64,000 bases of DNA from JBMDXB01 sp048594975 (GCA_048594975.1 JBMDXQ010000090.1:310001-374000); one strand, 5' to 3'; positions 19,999 to 32,064 are shown, counted from the first letter of the stretch. Notes: generated from the letters alone by a model not told the origin. Translations and numbers: made by a program.

Positions 19999-20678
19999 GG
20001 CTCTCCTTCCCGCGCGATGAAGCCGACCCCCCGGATCGTGTGGATCAGCCGGACGCCGCATCCGTGGTCGATCTTCTTCCGAAGCCGCGCGATGTGGACG
20101 TCGATTACGTTGTTGATCGGCGTGCCGCGGTCCGCCTCCTTCCATACGTCGGCGGCGAGCATCTCGCGCGACACGAGCTGTCCCTGGTGCCGCAGCAAGT
20201 ACTCCAGCAGCTCGAACTCGCGGCCGGTGAGCTCGACCGGCCGCCCGCCGCGCGTCGCCGAGCGTGTCATCACGTCCACCTCCAGATCGGCGAGCTTGAA
20301 GCGCAGCGCGTGCTCGGGCCGGCCGCGCCGCAGCAGCGCCCGGACCCTGGCCAACAGCTCGGGGAAGGCGAACGGCTTCACCAGGTAGTCGTCTGCGCCG
20401 GCGTCCAGGCCGGTGACACGATCCTCGATCGAATCGCGGGCCGTCAGCACGAGCACCTGCGTCTGGATGTCGCGCTGGCGAAGCGTCTGGAGGATCTCGA
20501 CGCCGCCGCGTCCGGGGAGCATCAGGTCCAGGATGATCAAATCGAAGCGCTCCCGGTTCGCGAGGAAGAACCCTTCCTCGCCCGTGAGCGCAATCCGGGT
20601 CTCGTACCCTTCCGCCGTCAGCCCCTGGCTGAGGGCCCGCGCCACCTTCGCGTCATCCTCGACAATCAGTACGCGCAT
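19995..20678 (-). CDS. OmpR/PhoB-family response regulator
   Basis: This is a 227-aa two-domain regulator. The receiver has the acidic pair EDD at residues 7-9, the phospho-acceptor Asp51 (LIILDLMLP) and the Lys of DDYLVKPF. The C-terminal winged helix (ELTGREFELLEYLLRHQG, INNVIDVHIARLRKKI, RGVGF) is complete. The gene overlaps the kinase gene by four bases. Likely targets are the cytochrome genes on either side, because all run in the same direction and a repeat fitting this class of protein precedes the first decaheme gene. Confidence 0.94.
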   Translation of the reverse strand: MRVLIVEDDAKVARALSQGLTAEGYETRIALTGEEGFFLANRERFDLIILDLMLPGRGGVEILQTLRQRDIQTQVLVLTARDSIEDRVTGLDAGADDYLVKPFAFPELLARVRALLRRGRPEHALRFKLADLEVDVMTRSATRGGRPVELTGREFELLEYLLRHQGQLVSREMLAADVWKEADRGTPINNVIDVHIARLRKKIDHGCGVRLIHTIRGVGFIAREGEP

Positions 20679-20765
20679 CGAACCGGCGTGTCCGCCTCCA
20701 GGATAGCTGCTCGCAGCGGCATCGATCCTGAAGATCGACTGACGTCGACGACAGACGCGGCGCCC

Positions 20766-22139
20766 TCAGCGGGCGCGCAGCAACGCGAGCTGGCCCTGGC
20801 GCGCGTAGTCGATCGCCTGTCCGAGGATGCGCGCGGCCTCCTGAGGGGCATGGAACCCGGTGGAGTTCTCGGCTTCCACGAAGTCGAGCATGAACTGCGC
20901 CCGGCGCTGCAGCCGGCGCGCCTCCTGCAGGTCGGCGTCGGGCGCGCCCTTCGCTCGCGCCGCCTTGACGTCGCCGATGAGCGCGACGAGCGCGTCCATG
21001 GCGCGGTTGCGCAGCCCGAAGGTTCGCTCCTGGATGGTCTCGATCCGCGCCCGCAGCTCCTCCTCGGGCCAGTGGTGACAGGGCTGGCACGCGTGGTTGA
21101 TGTTGAGGACCGGGCTGCGCACGTGGTGATCGCTGATCTTCAGTGCGCCGGTGCGGACGTAGGGCATGTGACAGTCGGCACAGGCCACCCCCGAGCGGGC
21201 GTGGATGCCCTGGTTCCACAACTCGAACTCGGGATGCTGCGCCTTGAGCACCGGCGCACCCGTGTCGGCGTGCGTCCAGTCGCTGTGCGGGTTCTCCTCG
21301 TAATGGTCCAGGATGCCCTCGACGGTCAGGCCCTTCGACCAGGGGTAGACGAGGCGCTTCTCGGCGCCGCGGAAGTAGTACTCCACGTGGCACTGGCCGC
21401 AGACGTAGGCACGCATCTCCTGTCGCGTGGCATTCCGGTTCACGTCGTAGCTGGCCACGCCCTGCGACGCTTTCAGCGCGCGCAGGCCCTCCAGGAACCC
21501 CGGCCGGGTCACGCGCAGCTGCATCGTCGACGGGTCGTGGCAGTCGATACACGCCACCGGGTGCGTGACCAGCTTGCGCGCTTCGAAATACGGCATCTGG
21601 TTCATCCGCTCGAAGCCCTTGATCAGATCGCCTTCGCCGAGCTTGCGGTACGGCCCGTACACCGACGCGTGGCAGTGCATGCACGTGCCCGGCTGCTTCG
21701 CCACCTGCTGCCGCTCCGTGTAGGTCTGATCGTCGAGCATGTAGGCGTGGCCGCGCTCCTCGCGGAAGTCCCTCGCGAATGCGTAGCCGTTCCACATCAC
21801 CTTCAGCCGGGGATCCTCCTCCAGGCGCGACTGCGCGACCACCGAGCGCGGATCGGCCGCCGTCGGCGTGCGTGGCACCGCCTCGCTCCCGCCGTGGCGG
21901 GTCCGGACCTGGTCGACGGTGCGCCGGTACTGGTCGTACTGCTGCGGAAAGTTCTTCCCCCAGATCGCCGGGTCCTCCACCTCGTCGGAGAGATCCACGA
22001 CGCGGTAGAAGGGATTGCGCGCTTCCTGCTTGCGCTCGAAGATGTTGACGAGCAGCGCGACGATTCCCAGCGTGACCAGCACGGTGACGACGATCGTCAC
22101 CCCGAGAAGACGTGTCCCGCTCCAGCGTGTGTCCGCCAT
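20766..22139 (-). CDS. nrfA: Ammonia-forming cytochrome c nitrite reductase, pentaheme
   Basis: NrfA reduces nitrite to ammonium with six electrons in the periplasm. Five heme motifs are present: CMHCH (153-157), CIDCH (197-201), CGQCH (247-251), CADCH (320-324) and CQPCH (351-355). The first, active-site heme has His in place of the Lys of the classical CxxCK; this CxxCH type is known from other bacteria. Active-site features of the E. coli enzyme are kept: RGHA, Tyr in HVEYYF and LKAQHPE. The N-terminus has an uncleaved-looking membrane helix (11-33) and no clear signal peptidase site. The NrfH partner is just upstream. A broken copy of its 3' end lies at 14910-15074. Confidence 0.95.
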   Translation of the reverse strand: MADTRWSGTRLLGVTIVVTVLVTLGIVALLVNIFERKQEARNPFYRVVDLSDEVEDPAIWGKNFPQQYDQYRRTVDQVRTRHGGSEAVPRTPTAADPRSVVAQSRLEEDPRLKVMWNGYAFARDFREERGHAYMLDDQTYTERQQVAKQPGTCMHCHASVYGPYRKLGEGDLIKGFERMNQMPYFEARKLVTHPVACIDCHDPSTMQLRVTRPGFLEGLRALKASQGVASYDVNRNATRQEMRAYVCGQCHVEYYFRGAEKRLVYPWSKGLTVEGILDHYEENPHSDWTHADTGAPVLKAQHPEFELWNQGIHARSGVACADCHMPYVRTGALKISDHHVRSPVLNINHACQPCHHWPEEELRARIETIQERTFGLRNRAMDALVALIGDVKAARAKGAPDADLQEARRLQRRAQFMLDFVEAENSTGFHAPQEAARILGQAIDYARQGQLALLRAR

Positions 22140-22312
22140 GGTCCTCTTTGCTCAGTGCGCCCTTCGGGCGTGCCGCTTCGCTCCGCTCGGCGGACGCCTT
22201 ACCACCGGCGTGCCTACGGGTCGTTCGAGCGTGCTGTTGGCATTTCTCGGCGCGCGCGTTGGCCCGACCCCGCGCGCTGGCGACTTGCCATTTACCATCT
22301 ACCAGTACGCCG

Positions 22313-22759
22313 TTACTCCAGGTGCCCGACGGTCGAGTGGCAGCGGATGCACGACAGCGTCCCACCGGTGCCGTGCAGGCCCTCGATTGCGAGCACGATG
22401 TCCTCGTGGCATTTCCGGCATGCGCGTTCGGTCACGTCGCGGTTGCGGTCGGTGATGCGCAGCGGTTCCGGGAACCGGCCCGTGGTGAACGCCAACGAGT
22501 GATTGAATCCGTTTTCCGCCTTCGTCAGGTACTTCGCGACGAGCCCGGGCGGCGTGTGGCAGTCGTTGCACACCGCCACCGCGCGGTGCGAGCCCTTCAC
22601 CCAGGACGCGTAGTGATCGCGCATGACGTGGCAGTTCGCGCACGCCGCCGGATCGTTGGTGAGGTACGAATACCCACGCGCGTAGATGAAGGTGTACCCA
22701 CCGAGCGCTGTGACGATGCCAATGGCCGAGCCTGCGAGCACAGGCATCAAGCGCAGCAT
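22313..22759 (-). CDS. nrfH: NrfH, membrane tetraheme quinol dehydrogenase for NrfA
   Basis: NrfH takes electrons from menaquinol and hands them to NrfA. It is a 148-aa NapC/NirT-family protein with one N-terminal membrane helix (7-27). Its four hemes are CANCHVM (40-46, the CxxCHxM type whose Met ligand is typical of NrfH), CNDCH, CRKCH and CIRCH. It precedes nrfA, with a 173-base gap that holds no gene. The two form the standard nrfHA unit, without the nrfBCD genes of enteric bacteria. Confidence 0.94.
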   Translation of the reverse strand: MLRLMPVLAGSAIGIVTALGGYTFIYARGYSYLTNDPAACANCHVMRDHYASWVKGSHRAVAVCNDCHTPPGLVAKYLTKAENGFNHSLAFTTGRFPEPLRITDRNRDVTERACRKCHEDIVLAIEGLHGTGGTLSCIRCHSTVGHLE

Positions 22760-22895
22760 GCGCCAATTCTACTTCCCTGATTTCTGATCGCCCATAATCA
22801 CCCGTCGCGTGCATCCTGATCACGAATCCAGGTTCGCGAGTCGCGCGCCCACGCACTTCTCGACCTCTCGCGCTGCCGGAGATCCGGCAACCGAC

Positions 22896-23085
22896 ATTGG
22901 GGATTGGGGATTGCGGATTGAATTGCAGATTGCGGATTGGCGATTCGATGTGAGGATTGGGCGATTGGGCTGGGCGTTGGGGATTGGGAATGGGACAGCC
23001 GATCATGGATCCGCGATCGGGATGCGCGATCGAGGATCCGGGATTGGCGATTCGGGAGAGCGATAAAGGATCAGGGATTGCACGC
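22896..23085. repeat. Degenerate GGATTG / GCGGATTG word repeat
   Basis: About 190 bases consist largely of variants of GGATTG, GGGATTGG and GCGATC in loose tandem. They fill the gap between nrfH and the radical SAM gene (22760-23096). No coding signal is seen. A stretch with the complementary words CAATCC/GATCCGCAAT lies at 58136-58231. Confidence 0.65.
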
Positions 23086-23096
23086 GGCAGTGCCAG

Positions 23097-23852
23097 ATGC
23101 CGATTCCCCTGCAGGAAGGGCTCGTGTACGGGCCGGTGCAGTCACGCCGGCTGGGGCGATCGCTCGGCGTCAACGTGGTGCCGCGCGGGACCAAGACCTG
23201 CAACTTCAACTGCTGCTATTGCCAGTACGGCTGGACGCCCCCCTCGCCGCGGCGCGTGGCGGAAGGCGCCTGGCCCTCGCCGGTGGCGCTCGCGGCCGCT
23301 GTCGACGCGGCGCTCGCCCGGCGCCCCGACGTGGAGCGCCTGACGCTCGCCGGCAACGGCGAGCCGACGCTCTACCCCAGGCTCGGAGAGCTCGTCGAGC
23401 GCTTGCAGGAGGTGCGCGCCCTCCGCGCGCCGCACGCGCGGCTGGCGATCCTGTCGAATTCCTCGACGGCCGGCGACCCGCGTATCGCCGCGGCGCTGCG
23501 CCTCCTGGACGAGCGCTACATGAAGCTCGACGCCGGCGATCCCGACACGCTGCGCGCCCTCAACGGCACCAGCGTGCCGGTCGCGCGCCTCGTGACCGCC
23601 CTGGCCGGCCTCGACGGCGTCGTGCTGCAGTCGATGTTCGTCCACGATGCCGGCGGACGATTGGACAACACGCTTCCCGTCCGGCTCGAGCGCTGGCTCG
23701 ACGCCGTCCGGCGCATCGGTCCGCAAGCGGTCCAGGTCTATAGCATCGATCGCGAGCCCGCGTGGTACCAGTTGAGGGCCGTGCCGGCGGAGCAGCTGCG
23801 CAGGATTGCGCAGCTGGTAGAGGGAGCAGGGATTCCGGCGGTCGTCTTCTGA
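23097..23852 (+). CDS. Radical SAM protein of unknown substrate (COG0731-like)
   Basis: This is a 251-aa radical SAM enzyme. The cluster motif is TCNFNCCYCQYG (CxxxCxxC) at residues 35-46. The glycine-rich strand is LAGNGEPT, and a later YMKLDAGD segment fits the SAM-binding barrel. The start GPVQSRRLGRSLGVNV precedes the cluster, as in the small Fe-S oxidoreductases of COG0731. No extra C-terminal cluster is present. The gene stands alone after repeat DNA, so context gives no substrate. No RBS of normal strength is visible. Confidence 0.85.
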   Translation: MPIPLQEGLVYGPVQSRRLGRSLGVNVVPRGTKTCNFNCCYCQYGWTPPSPRRVAEGAWPSPVALAAAVDAALARRPDVERLTLAGNGEPTLYPRLGELVERLQEVRALRAPHARLAILSNSSTAGDPRIAAALRLLDERYMKLDAGDPDTLRALNGTSVPVARLVTALAGLDGVVLQSMFVHDAGGRLDNTLPVRLERWLDAVRRIGPQAVQVYSIDREPAWYQLRAVPAEQLRRIAQLVEGAGIPAVVF

Positions 23853-23908
23853 ACTCCGCCTTCCGGCCCTTTCTTCAGTTGGTGGTTCTTCGTTCCTGGT
23901 TCCTGACG

Positions 23909-24388
23909 TCACGCGACAGTCTTCTCGACCCAGCCGCCCGCGCAGCGTTCGTCGACGCGCGCGTAGCCACGCCGCTCGAGGAATGCCAGCGGGACCCGCG
24001 GCGGGTTGAGGACGATGCGGTGGCAGCCGGCGGCGAGGCAGGCGATCTCGATGGCGTCGAGCAGCGCGTTGATGATCTCGCGCTCATGCGGCTGCGGCGG
24101 ACCGCCGACCAGCCGCAGCCCGCAGCTGGCGGCGTCGATGCCGAGATCCGGGACGCGCAGCTCGGTCTCTACCTTCTGGCAGGTCGCGGCACCCACGACG
24201 CGCTCGCCCATGATCACGAGCACGCGCGGAAGCTCGCGCAGGCGCTCGAGGCGGCCCTGCGTGAGGGCGCTGCCGGGGAACAGCCGGCGCACATCCGCGT
24301 CCGACATCGGCTCGCAGTCGCCGCCGCACACGCGCACCTCGATGGCGGGCGGTTCGGGCAGCCGGCGGCGGCGGGCGGGGGTGTGCAT
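23909..24388 (-). CDS. GNAT-like acetyltransferase
   Basis: The 159-aa product has the N-terminal strand/loop of GNAT proteins, then RELPRVLVIMGERVVGAATCQKVETELRV as the beta2-beta4 hairpin region. ALLDAIEIACLAAGCHRIVLNP and FLERRGYARVDE form the usual C-terminal helix and strand. The acetyl-CoA loop is atypical (GGPPQPHER rather than Q/RxxGxG/A), so enzymatic activity is uncertain. It begins 8 bp after the AAA+ activator gene and is very likely in one operon with it. Confidence 0.65.
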   Translation of the reverse strand: MHTPARRRRLPEPPAIEVRVCGGDCEPMSDADVRRLFPGSALTQGRLERLRELPRVLVIMGERVVGAATCQKVETELRVPDLGIDAASCGLRLVGGPPQPHEREIINALLDAIEIACLAAGCHRIVLNPPRVPLAFLERRGYARVDERCAGGWVEKTVA

Positions 24389-24396
24389 GGCCGGCC

Positions 24397-25446
<1,050 letters not shown>

Positions 25447-25461
25447 GTCGCCCCGGCTCAC

Positions 25462-25477
25462 CGCAACGTCGGTGCCA
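25462..25477 (-). promoter_or_regulatory. Sigma-54 promoter, exact TGGCAC-N5-TTGC match (activator 1)
   Basis: The minus strand reads TGGCACCGACGTTGCG: all ten fixed positions match, with the correct spacing. The predicted transcription start is about 25451, five bases before the GTG chosen as start codon. A palindromic element lies 76 bp upstream of that point. Confidence 0.55.
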
Positions 25478-25519
25478 AGGACCCGGGCGGGGGAGAGACC
25501 GCGCGCAGATGGGCGAAAA

Positions 25520-25535
25520 CTGGCGGAAATTGCCG
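25520..25535. promoter_or_regulatory. Recurring palindrome (GGCGGAAATTGCCGCC)
   Basis: GGCGG-AAATTG-CCGCC is a perfect 5+5 inverted repeat related to GCGGAWWTCCGSCG. It is placed like an upstream activator site for the activator 1 promoter. Confidence 0.4.
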
Positions 25536-25649
25536 CCCCGGCACCCCCCGGAGTACTGTTCCTCGCCCGCGCTGACGCATCGGCCGCCGGGTTTTCGGCA
25601 CCTGGAGCGGGAGCATCCGCGAGGGGGGCAGTCGCGGCCGGAAAATGCC

Positions 25650-25661
25650 GCGGATTTCCGC
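25650..25661. promoter_or_regulatory. Recurring palindrome (GCGGATTTCCGC)
   Basis: This is a perfect 12-base palindrome, nearer to hemN than to activator 1. It lies about 54 bp upstream of the predicted hemN transcription start. Confidence 0.4.
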
Positions 25662-25683
25662 CGTCACGTGGCCTGCGCCGCCA

Positions 25684-25699
25684 CGGCACGTTCTTTGTG
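25684..25699 (+). promoter_or_regulatory. Weak sigma-54-like element before hemN
   Basis: CGGCAC-N5-TTGT matches 8 of 10 fixed positions, but the -12 GC is GT. The predicted start would be near 25710, at the hemN start codon itself. This is a weak call. Confidence 0.25.
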
Positions 25700-25711
25700 A
25701 AACGGACGGCA

Positions 25712-27106
25712 ATGGCCGTCCAGAGCTCCCGCGTGGCGTCGCTTCTCCGGCAGTACGATCGACCCGGCCCGCGCTACACCTCGTACCCCACCGCGGTTGA
25801 ATTCAACGACTCATTCGATGCGGCGGCGTACCGCGGCCGGCTCCAGGCGGCCGCCACTGCCGAAGCCGAGCCCCTGTCGCTCTACGTGCACCTCCCCTTC
25901 TGTGAAGCCCGGTGCGCGTACTGCGGCTGCATGGTGATCATCACGGGCAAACGTGAGGTCGCGGCGCGCTATCTGGACTATCTGGAGCGCGAGATCGCGA
26001 TGCTCGCCGAGCACCTGCGCGGGCGGCGGCGGCTCGTCCAGCTCCACTGGGGCGGCGGCACACCCACGTATTTCGAGCCGGACCAGATCCGCCGGCTCGA
26101 CGCCGTGATCAAGCGGTATTTCGAGGTCGACGCCGACGCCGAACAGGCGATCGAGATCGATCCGCGGGTCACCACGCGCGAGCAGGTCGATCTGCTGCGC
26201 CGCCTGGGCTTCAACCGCCTGTCGATGGGCGTCCAGGACCTCACGCCGGCGGTGCAGGAGGCCATCGGCCGCCACCAGACGGAGCCGCAGACCCGCGATC
26301 TCTTCGGGTACGCGCGGCGCGCCGGGTTCGACTCGATCAACGCCGACCTGATCTACGGGCTGCCGCGGCAGGAACTGGAGTCGTTCCGGCGCACCCTCGA
26401 CGCGGTCGTCGATCTCGGCCCGGATCGCATCGCGGTCTACTCGTACGCACACGTGCCCTGGCTGCGGCCGCACCAGAAGCAGATCGACGCGAGCACGCTG
26501 CCCGACGCCACGCTGAAATTCGAGCTGATCGGCGCCGCCATCGAACGGTTCCTCGGCGCGGGCTACGTGGCCATCGGCATGGATCACTTCGCCCGCCCGG
26601 GCGACGAGCTCGCGCTCGCCAGCCGCTCGCGCCGTCTGCACCGCAATTTCATGGGCTACACCACGCGGCCTGCCACCGACATGCTCGGCGTCGGCGTCTC
26701 GGCGATCGGCGACGTCCAGGGCGCCTTCGCACAGAACCATAAGAAGCTGCCGCCGTACTACGAGGCGATCGATCGCGGCGCGTTCCCGATCGAGCGCGGG
26801 TACGCCCTGAGCGAGGACGACCTGGTCCGCCGCTACGTGATCACCGAGCTGATGTGCAATTTCCACGTCGACGCGGCGGCGGTGCGGCAGCGGTTCGGCG
26901 TCCGCTTCGGCGAGTACTTCGGACGTGAGCTCGAAGCGCTCGCCGCGGCCGCCGGCCCCGTCGCCGACGGCTTCGTCACCGTCGGCGACGCCGGCCTCGA
27001 CGTCAGCGCCGACGGCCGCCTGTTCGTGCGCAACATCTGCATGGCGTTCGACAGGTACCTCCCGACGCACCAGGCGGGGCGCCCGGTGTTCTCCAGGACG
27101 ATTTGA
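25712..27106 (+). CDS. hemN: Oxygen-independent coproporphyrinogen III dehydrogenase
   Basis: HemN is a radical SAM enzyme that decarboxylates coproporphyrinogen III to protoporphyrinogen IX without oxygen. The cluster motif FCEARCAYCGC (C64, C68, C71, plus C73) is the HemN form CxxxCxxCxC. RYTSYPTA at the N-terminus, HWGGGTPTY, and the HemN C-terminal domain (YVITELMCNFHVD) are present. At 464 aa it is full length. ATG 25712 gives the conserved start; the frame stays open upstream through the intergenic motifs. It heads hemN-hemH-hemY and is transcribed away from activator 1. Confidence 0.95.
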   Translation: MAVQSSRVASLLRQYDRPGPRYTSYPTAVEFNDSFDAAAYRGRLQAAATAEAEPLSLYVHLPFCEARCAYCGCMVIITGKREVAARYLDYLEREIAMLAEHLRGRRRLVQLHWGGGTPTYFEPDQIRRLDAVIKRYFEVDADAEQAIEIDPRVTTREQVDLLRRLGFNRLSMGVQDLTPAVQEAIGRHQTEPQTRDLFGYARRAGFDSINADLIYGLPRQELESFRRTLDAVVDLGPDRIAVYSYAHVPWLRPHQKQIDASTLPDATLKFELIGAAIERFLGAGYVAIGMDHFARPGDELALASRSRRLHRNFMGYTTRPATDMLGVGVSAIGDVQGAFAQNHKKLPPYYEAIDRGAFPIERGYALSEDDLVRRYVITELMCNFHVDAAAVRQRFGVRFGEYFGRELEALAAAAGPVADGFVTVGDAGLDVSADGRLFVRNICMAFDRYLPTHQAGRPVFSRTI

Positions 27107-27113
27107 GGCGGGC

Positions 27114-28145
27114 ATGAACGCGCAGCAGCCGGTTGGCATCCTTCTCTTCAACCTGGGCGGACCCGACGACCTCGCGTCGGTCGAGCCCTTCCTGGTCAAC
27201 CTGTTCTCGGACCGGGAGATCATCGAGCTGCCCGGGGGCGCGTGGCTGCAGCCGCTGATGGCGCGGCTCATCGCGAAGCTGCGCGGCCCGTCGGTGCGGC
27301 GCAACTACCAGTCGATCGGCGGCGGCTCGCCGCAGCTGCGGATCACGCGGGCGCAGGAGCGCGCGCTGCAGGACCGGCTGAACGAGGGATCGCCGACCGC
27401 CGGCGGCTTCCGCGTCTTCACCGCGATGCGCTATTCGCACCCGACGTCGGCCGAGGCGCTGGAACAGATCGCCGCCGCCGGCGTGACCCGGATCGTGACG
27501 CTGACGCTGTTCCCGCATTACTCGAAGGCGACGACCGGCTCGTCGCGCCACGAGTTCGCCCGCGCGCTGGCACGGCCCGAGTGGCGGCGCCAGCGCTTCG
27601 AGGTCACCCATGTCGACCACTACGCCGACGATCCCGGCTACCTCGAAGCGATGACCGCCACCGTGCGCCGCGCGTGGGAGCGGATTCCGGCGGCCAGGCG
27701 CGACGGCACGGTCATCCTGTTCAGCGCGCACGGGCTGCCGCAGAAGTTCATCGACGAGGGCGACCCGTACGTCGAGCACACCGAGGCGACGCGGCGCGGC
27801 ATCCTCGAGCGGCTGCGGCTGCCGAACCGCGAGCTGCTCGCGTACCAGTCGCGCACCGGTCCGGTGAAGTGGCTCGGGCCCGGCACCGAGGAGGTGCTCG
27901 AACAGCTCGGCCGCGAGGGCGTCAAGGACGTGCTGGTCGTGCCGCTGTCTTTCGTCTCGGATCACATCGAGACGCTCTACGAGGTCGACCAGCTGTTTGC
28001 CGCTTCGGCGCGCCAGGCGGGAATCACCGGCTACTACCGGACCGAGGCGCTCAATACCGACCCGCTCTTCATCGCCGCGCTCACGCGGCTGGTGCGCGCG
28101 CACCTCGGCCTGCGCGAGCTGGTGCCGGTCGCGGAGGCGGTATGA
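27114..28145 (+). CDS. hemH: Ferrochelatase
   Basis: HemH inserts Fe(II) into the porphyrin at the last step of heme b (or coproheme) synthesis. The 343-aa protein has the family's LLFNLGGPD start and SIGGGSPQ. FSAHGLPQKFID carries the catalytic His, and PLSFVSDHIETLYEVD carries the conserved His and Glu. It begins 7 bp after hemN, and its stop overlaps the start of hemY (ATGA). Confidence 0.96.
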   Translation: MNAQQPVGILLFNLGGPDDLASVEPFLVNLFSDREIIELPGGAWLQPLMARLIAKLRGPSVRRNYQSIGGGSPQLRITRAQERALQDRLNEGSPTAGGFRVFTAMRYSHPTSAEALEQIAAAGVTRIVTLTLFPHYSKATTGSSRHEFARALARPEWRRQRFEVTHVDHYADDPGYLEAMTATVRRAWERIPAARRDGTVILFSAHGLPQKFIDEGDPYVEHTEATRRGILERLRLPNRELLAYQSRTGPVKWLGPGTEEVLEQLGREGVKDVLVVPLSFVSDHIETLYEVDQLFAASARQAGITGYYRTEALNTDPLFIAALTRLVRAHLGLRELVPVAEAV

Positions 28146-29542
28146 GCACAATCGCGATTCTCGGCGGCGGCGTGGCCGGACTGTCGGTCGCGCACGAGAT
28201 CCGCCGGCGCGCCCCGGGCGTGGACCTCGTCATCCTCGAACCGCGCGAGCGCGCGGGCGGCAACGTCCGGACCGAGGTCGTTGACGGCTACACCTGCGAG
28301 TGGGGAGCCGTCGGGTTCCTCGACAACGCGCCGGACACGCTCCGGGTGGCACACGAGGTCGGGCTCGGACCGCGCCTGCTGCCGAGCCGCGATGCGGCCC
28401 GCCGGCGGTACATTTTCCGCCGCGGCGTGCTGCACGAGGTCCCCGTTTCGCCGCTGGCGTTCCTCAGGACGCCGCTGGTCTCGGCACGCGCCAAGGCGCG
28501 CCTGCTCGCGGAGCCGTTCGCGGCGGGACCGCCGGGTGGCGACGAGAGCATCGCCGGGTTCGCCGCGCGGCGCATCGGCACCGAGGCGGCGACGATCCTG
28601 ATCGACTCGATGGTGTCGGGGATCTACGCCGGTGACGCCGCCGCGCTGTCGCTGCGCGCCTGCTTCCCGAAGATGTGGGAGATGGAGCGCGACCACGGCG
28701 GCCTGTTCCGGGCGATGCTCGCGAAACGCGGCCGCCGCACGAAGGGCACCGCGATGGGCGCGCCGGCCGGCCGGCTGACGTCGTTTCAGCTCGGCATGAC
28801 CGAGCTGGTGGAGGGGCTGGCGCGCTCGCTCGGCCCGGCCGTCCAGACATCGTCGCCGGTCCTCGAGCTCCGGCCGCCGACGGCGTTCGGCGGCTTCTGG
28901 ATTGCGCTGTCCGATCGGCGCATCGCGGCCGACGCGGTCGTGCTGGCCGGTCCGGCCGCCGCCTCGGCAGACCTGGTGCGGACGTTCGATTTCGGCCTGT
29001 CGTCGGCGCTGCGCGACATCCCGACGGCGCCGCTCGCGGTCGTCTGCCTCGGCTACGATGCCGCTGCGCTCGCGGCCGACCGTGGGGCGCTCGACGGCTT
29101 CGGCTTCCTCGTGCCGCGCGCCGAGTCGATCCGCATCCTGGGCGCACTCTGGGAGTCGGCGATCTTCGAGGGACGCGCCCCGGCCGGCAAGGCACTGCTG
29201 CGCGTGATGATCGGCGGCGCGCACGATCCGCTGATCCTGGAGCTGGACGACGACGAGATCCTCGCGACGGTGCGCGCGGAGCTCCGGACGACGATGGGGC
29301 TGCGCGTCGCGCCCGAGATGGTGCGCATCGTCCGGCACCCGCGCGGGATCCCGCAGTACACGCTCGGCCACCTCGACCGGCTCGCCCGGATCGAGGCCGG
29401 ACTCGCCCGCTATCCGGGGCTGTTCGTCGCTGGCAACTCCTACCGTGGCGTGGCGATCAACGCGTGCATCGCCGACGCGGGCGGCATCGCCGAACGGGTG
29501 CTGGCCGCGGTGGGTCAGTCGTCCGCGCAGCCGGCCGCCTAG
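28142..29542 (+). CDS. hemY: Protoporphyrinogen oxidase, HemY (FAD) type
   Basis: HemY oxidises protoporphyrinogen (or coproporphyrinogen) with oxygen as the usual acceptor. The 466-aa flavoprotein has the dinucleotide-binding start IAILGGGVAGLSVAHEI, ERAGGNVRTE and the C-terminal FAD segment YPGLFVAGNSYRGVAINACI. Its start overlaps hemH. An oxygen-using HemY next to an oxygen-independent HemN is notable. It either means the organism sees both conditions or that this HemY uses another acceptor, which the sequence cannot decide. Confidence 0.93.
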   Translation: MSTIAILGGGVAGLSVAHEIRRRAPGVDLVILEPRERAGGNVRTEVVDGYTCEWGAVGFLDNAPDTLRVAHEVGLGPRLLPSRDAARRRYIFRRGVLHEVPVSPLAFLRTPLVSARAKARLLAEPFAAGPPGGDESIAGFAARRIGTEAATILIDSMVSGIYAGDAAALSLRACFPKMWEMERDHGGLFRAMLAKRGRRTKGTAMGAPAGRLTSFQLGMTELVEGLARSLGPAVQTSSPVLELRPPTAFGGFWIALSDRRIAADAVVLAGPAAASADLVRTFDFGLSSALRDIPTAPLAVVCLGYDAAALAADRGALDGFGFLVPRAESIRILGALWESAIFEGRAPAGKALLRVMIGGAHDPLILELDDDEILATVRAELRTTMGLRVAPEMVRIVRHPRGIPQYTLGHLDRLARIEAGLARYPGLFVAGNSYRGVAINACIADAGGIAERVLAAVGQSSAQPAA

Positions 29543-29559
29543 GAACTGGCACGGGCGGT

Positions 29560-29668
29560 TCCGAGGGTTTCTCGGTTCCGGGGTCCCGCGGCTCCACGGT
29601 CGCGGTTCGCCGGGTCCGAGGAAACTGGAACCGAACCCGCGGAACCCGGAACCTGCGGAACCCGGAAC
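29560..29668. repeat. Degenerate GGAACC-type word repeat
   Basis: Variants of GGTTCC/GGAACCC (for instance CGGAACCCGGAACCT twice in a row) fill the gap between the converging hemY and malic enzyme genes. No coding or strong terminator signal is seen. Confidence 0.55.
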
Positions 29669-31966
<2,298 letters not shown>

Positions 31967-31988
31967 CGTGACCTCGGGGGGAGGGGGT

Positions 31989-32004
31989 CGCAAACGCGAT
32001 GCCA
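31989..32004 (-). promoter_or_regulatory. Sigma-54 promoter of maeB (9 of 10)
   Basis: The minus strand reads TGGCATCGCGTTTGCG, one mismatch from TGGCAC-N5-TTGC with correct spacing. The predicted start is about 31978, leaving a 12-base leader that contains the GAGG ribosome site before ATG 31966. Confidence 0.5.
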
Positions 32005-32064
32005 CGGGGAATCACGGCCGTTCCGTCGCGGCCGCGAGTCTCGACGGGCGTCCCTTCGCCAGGA

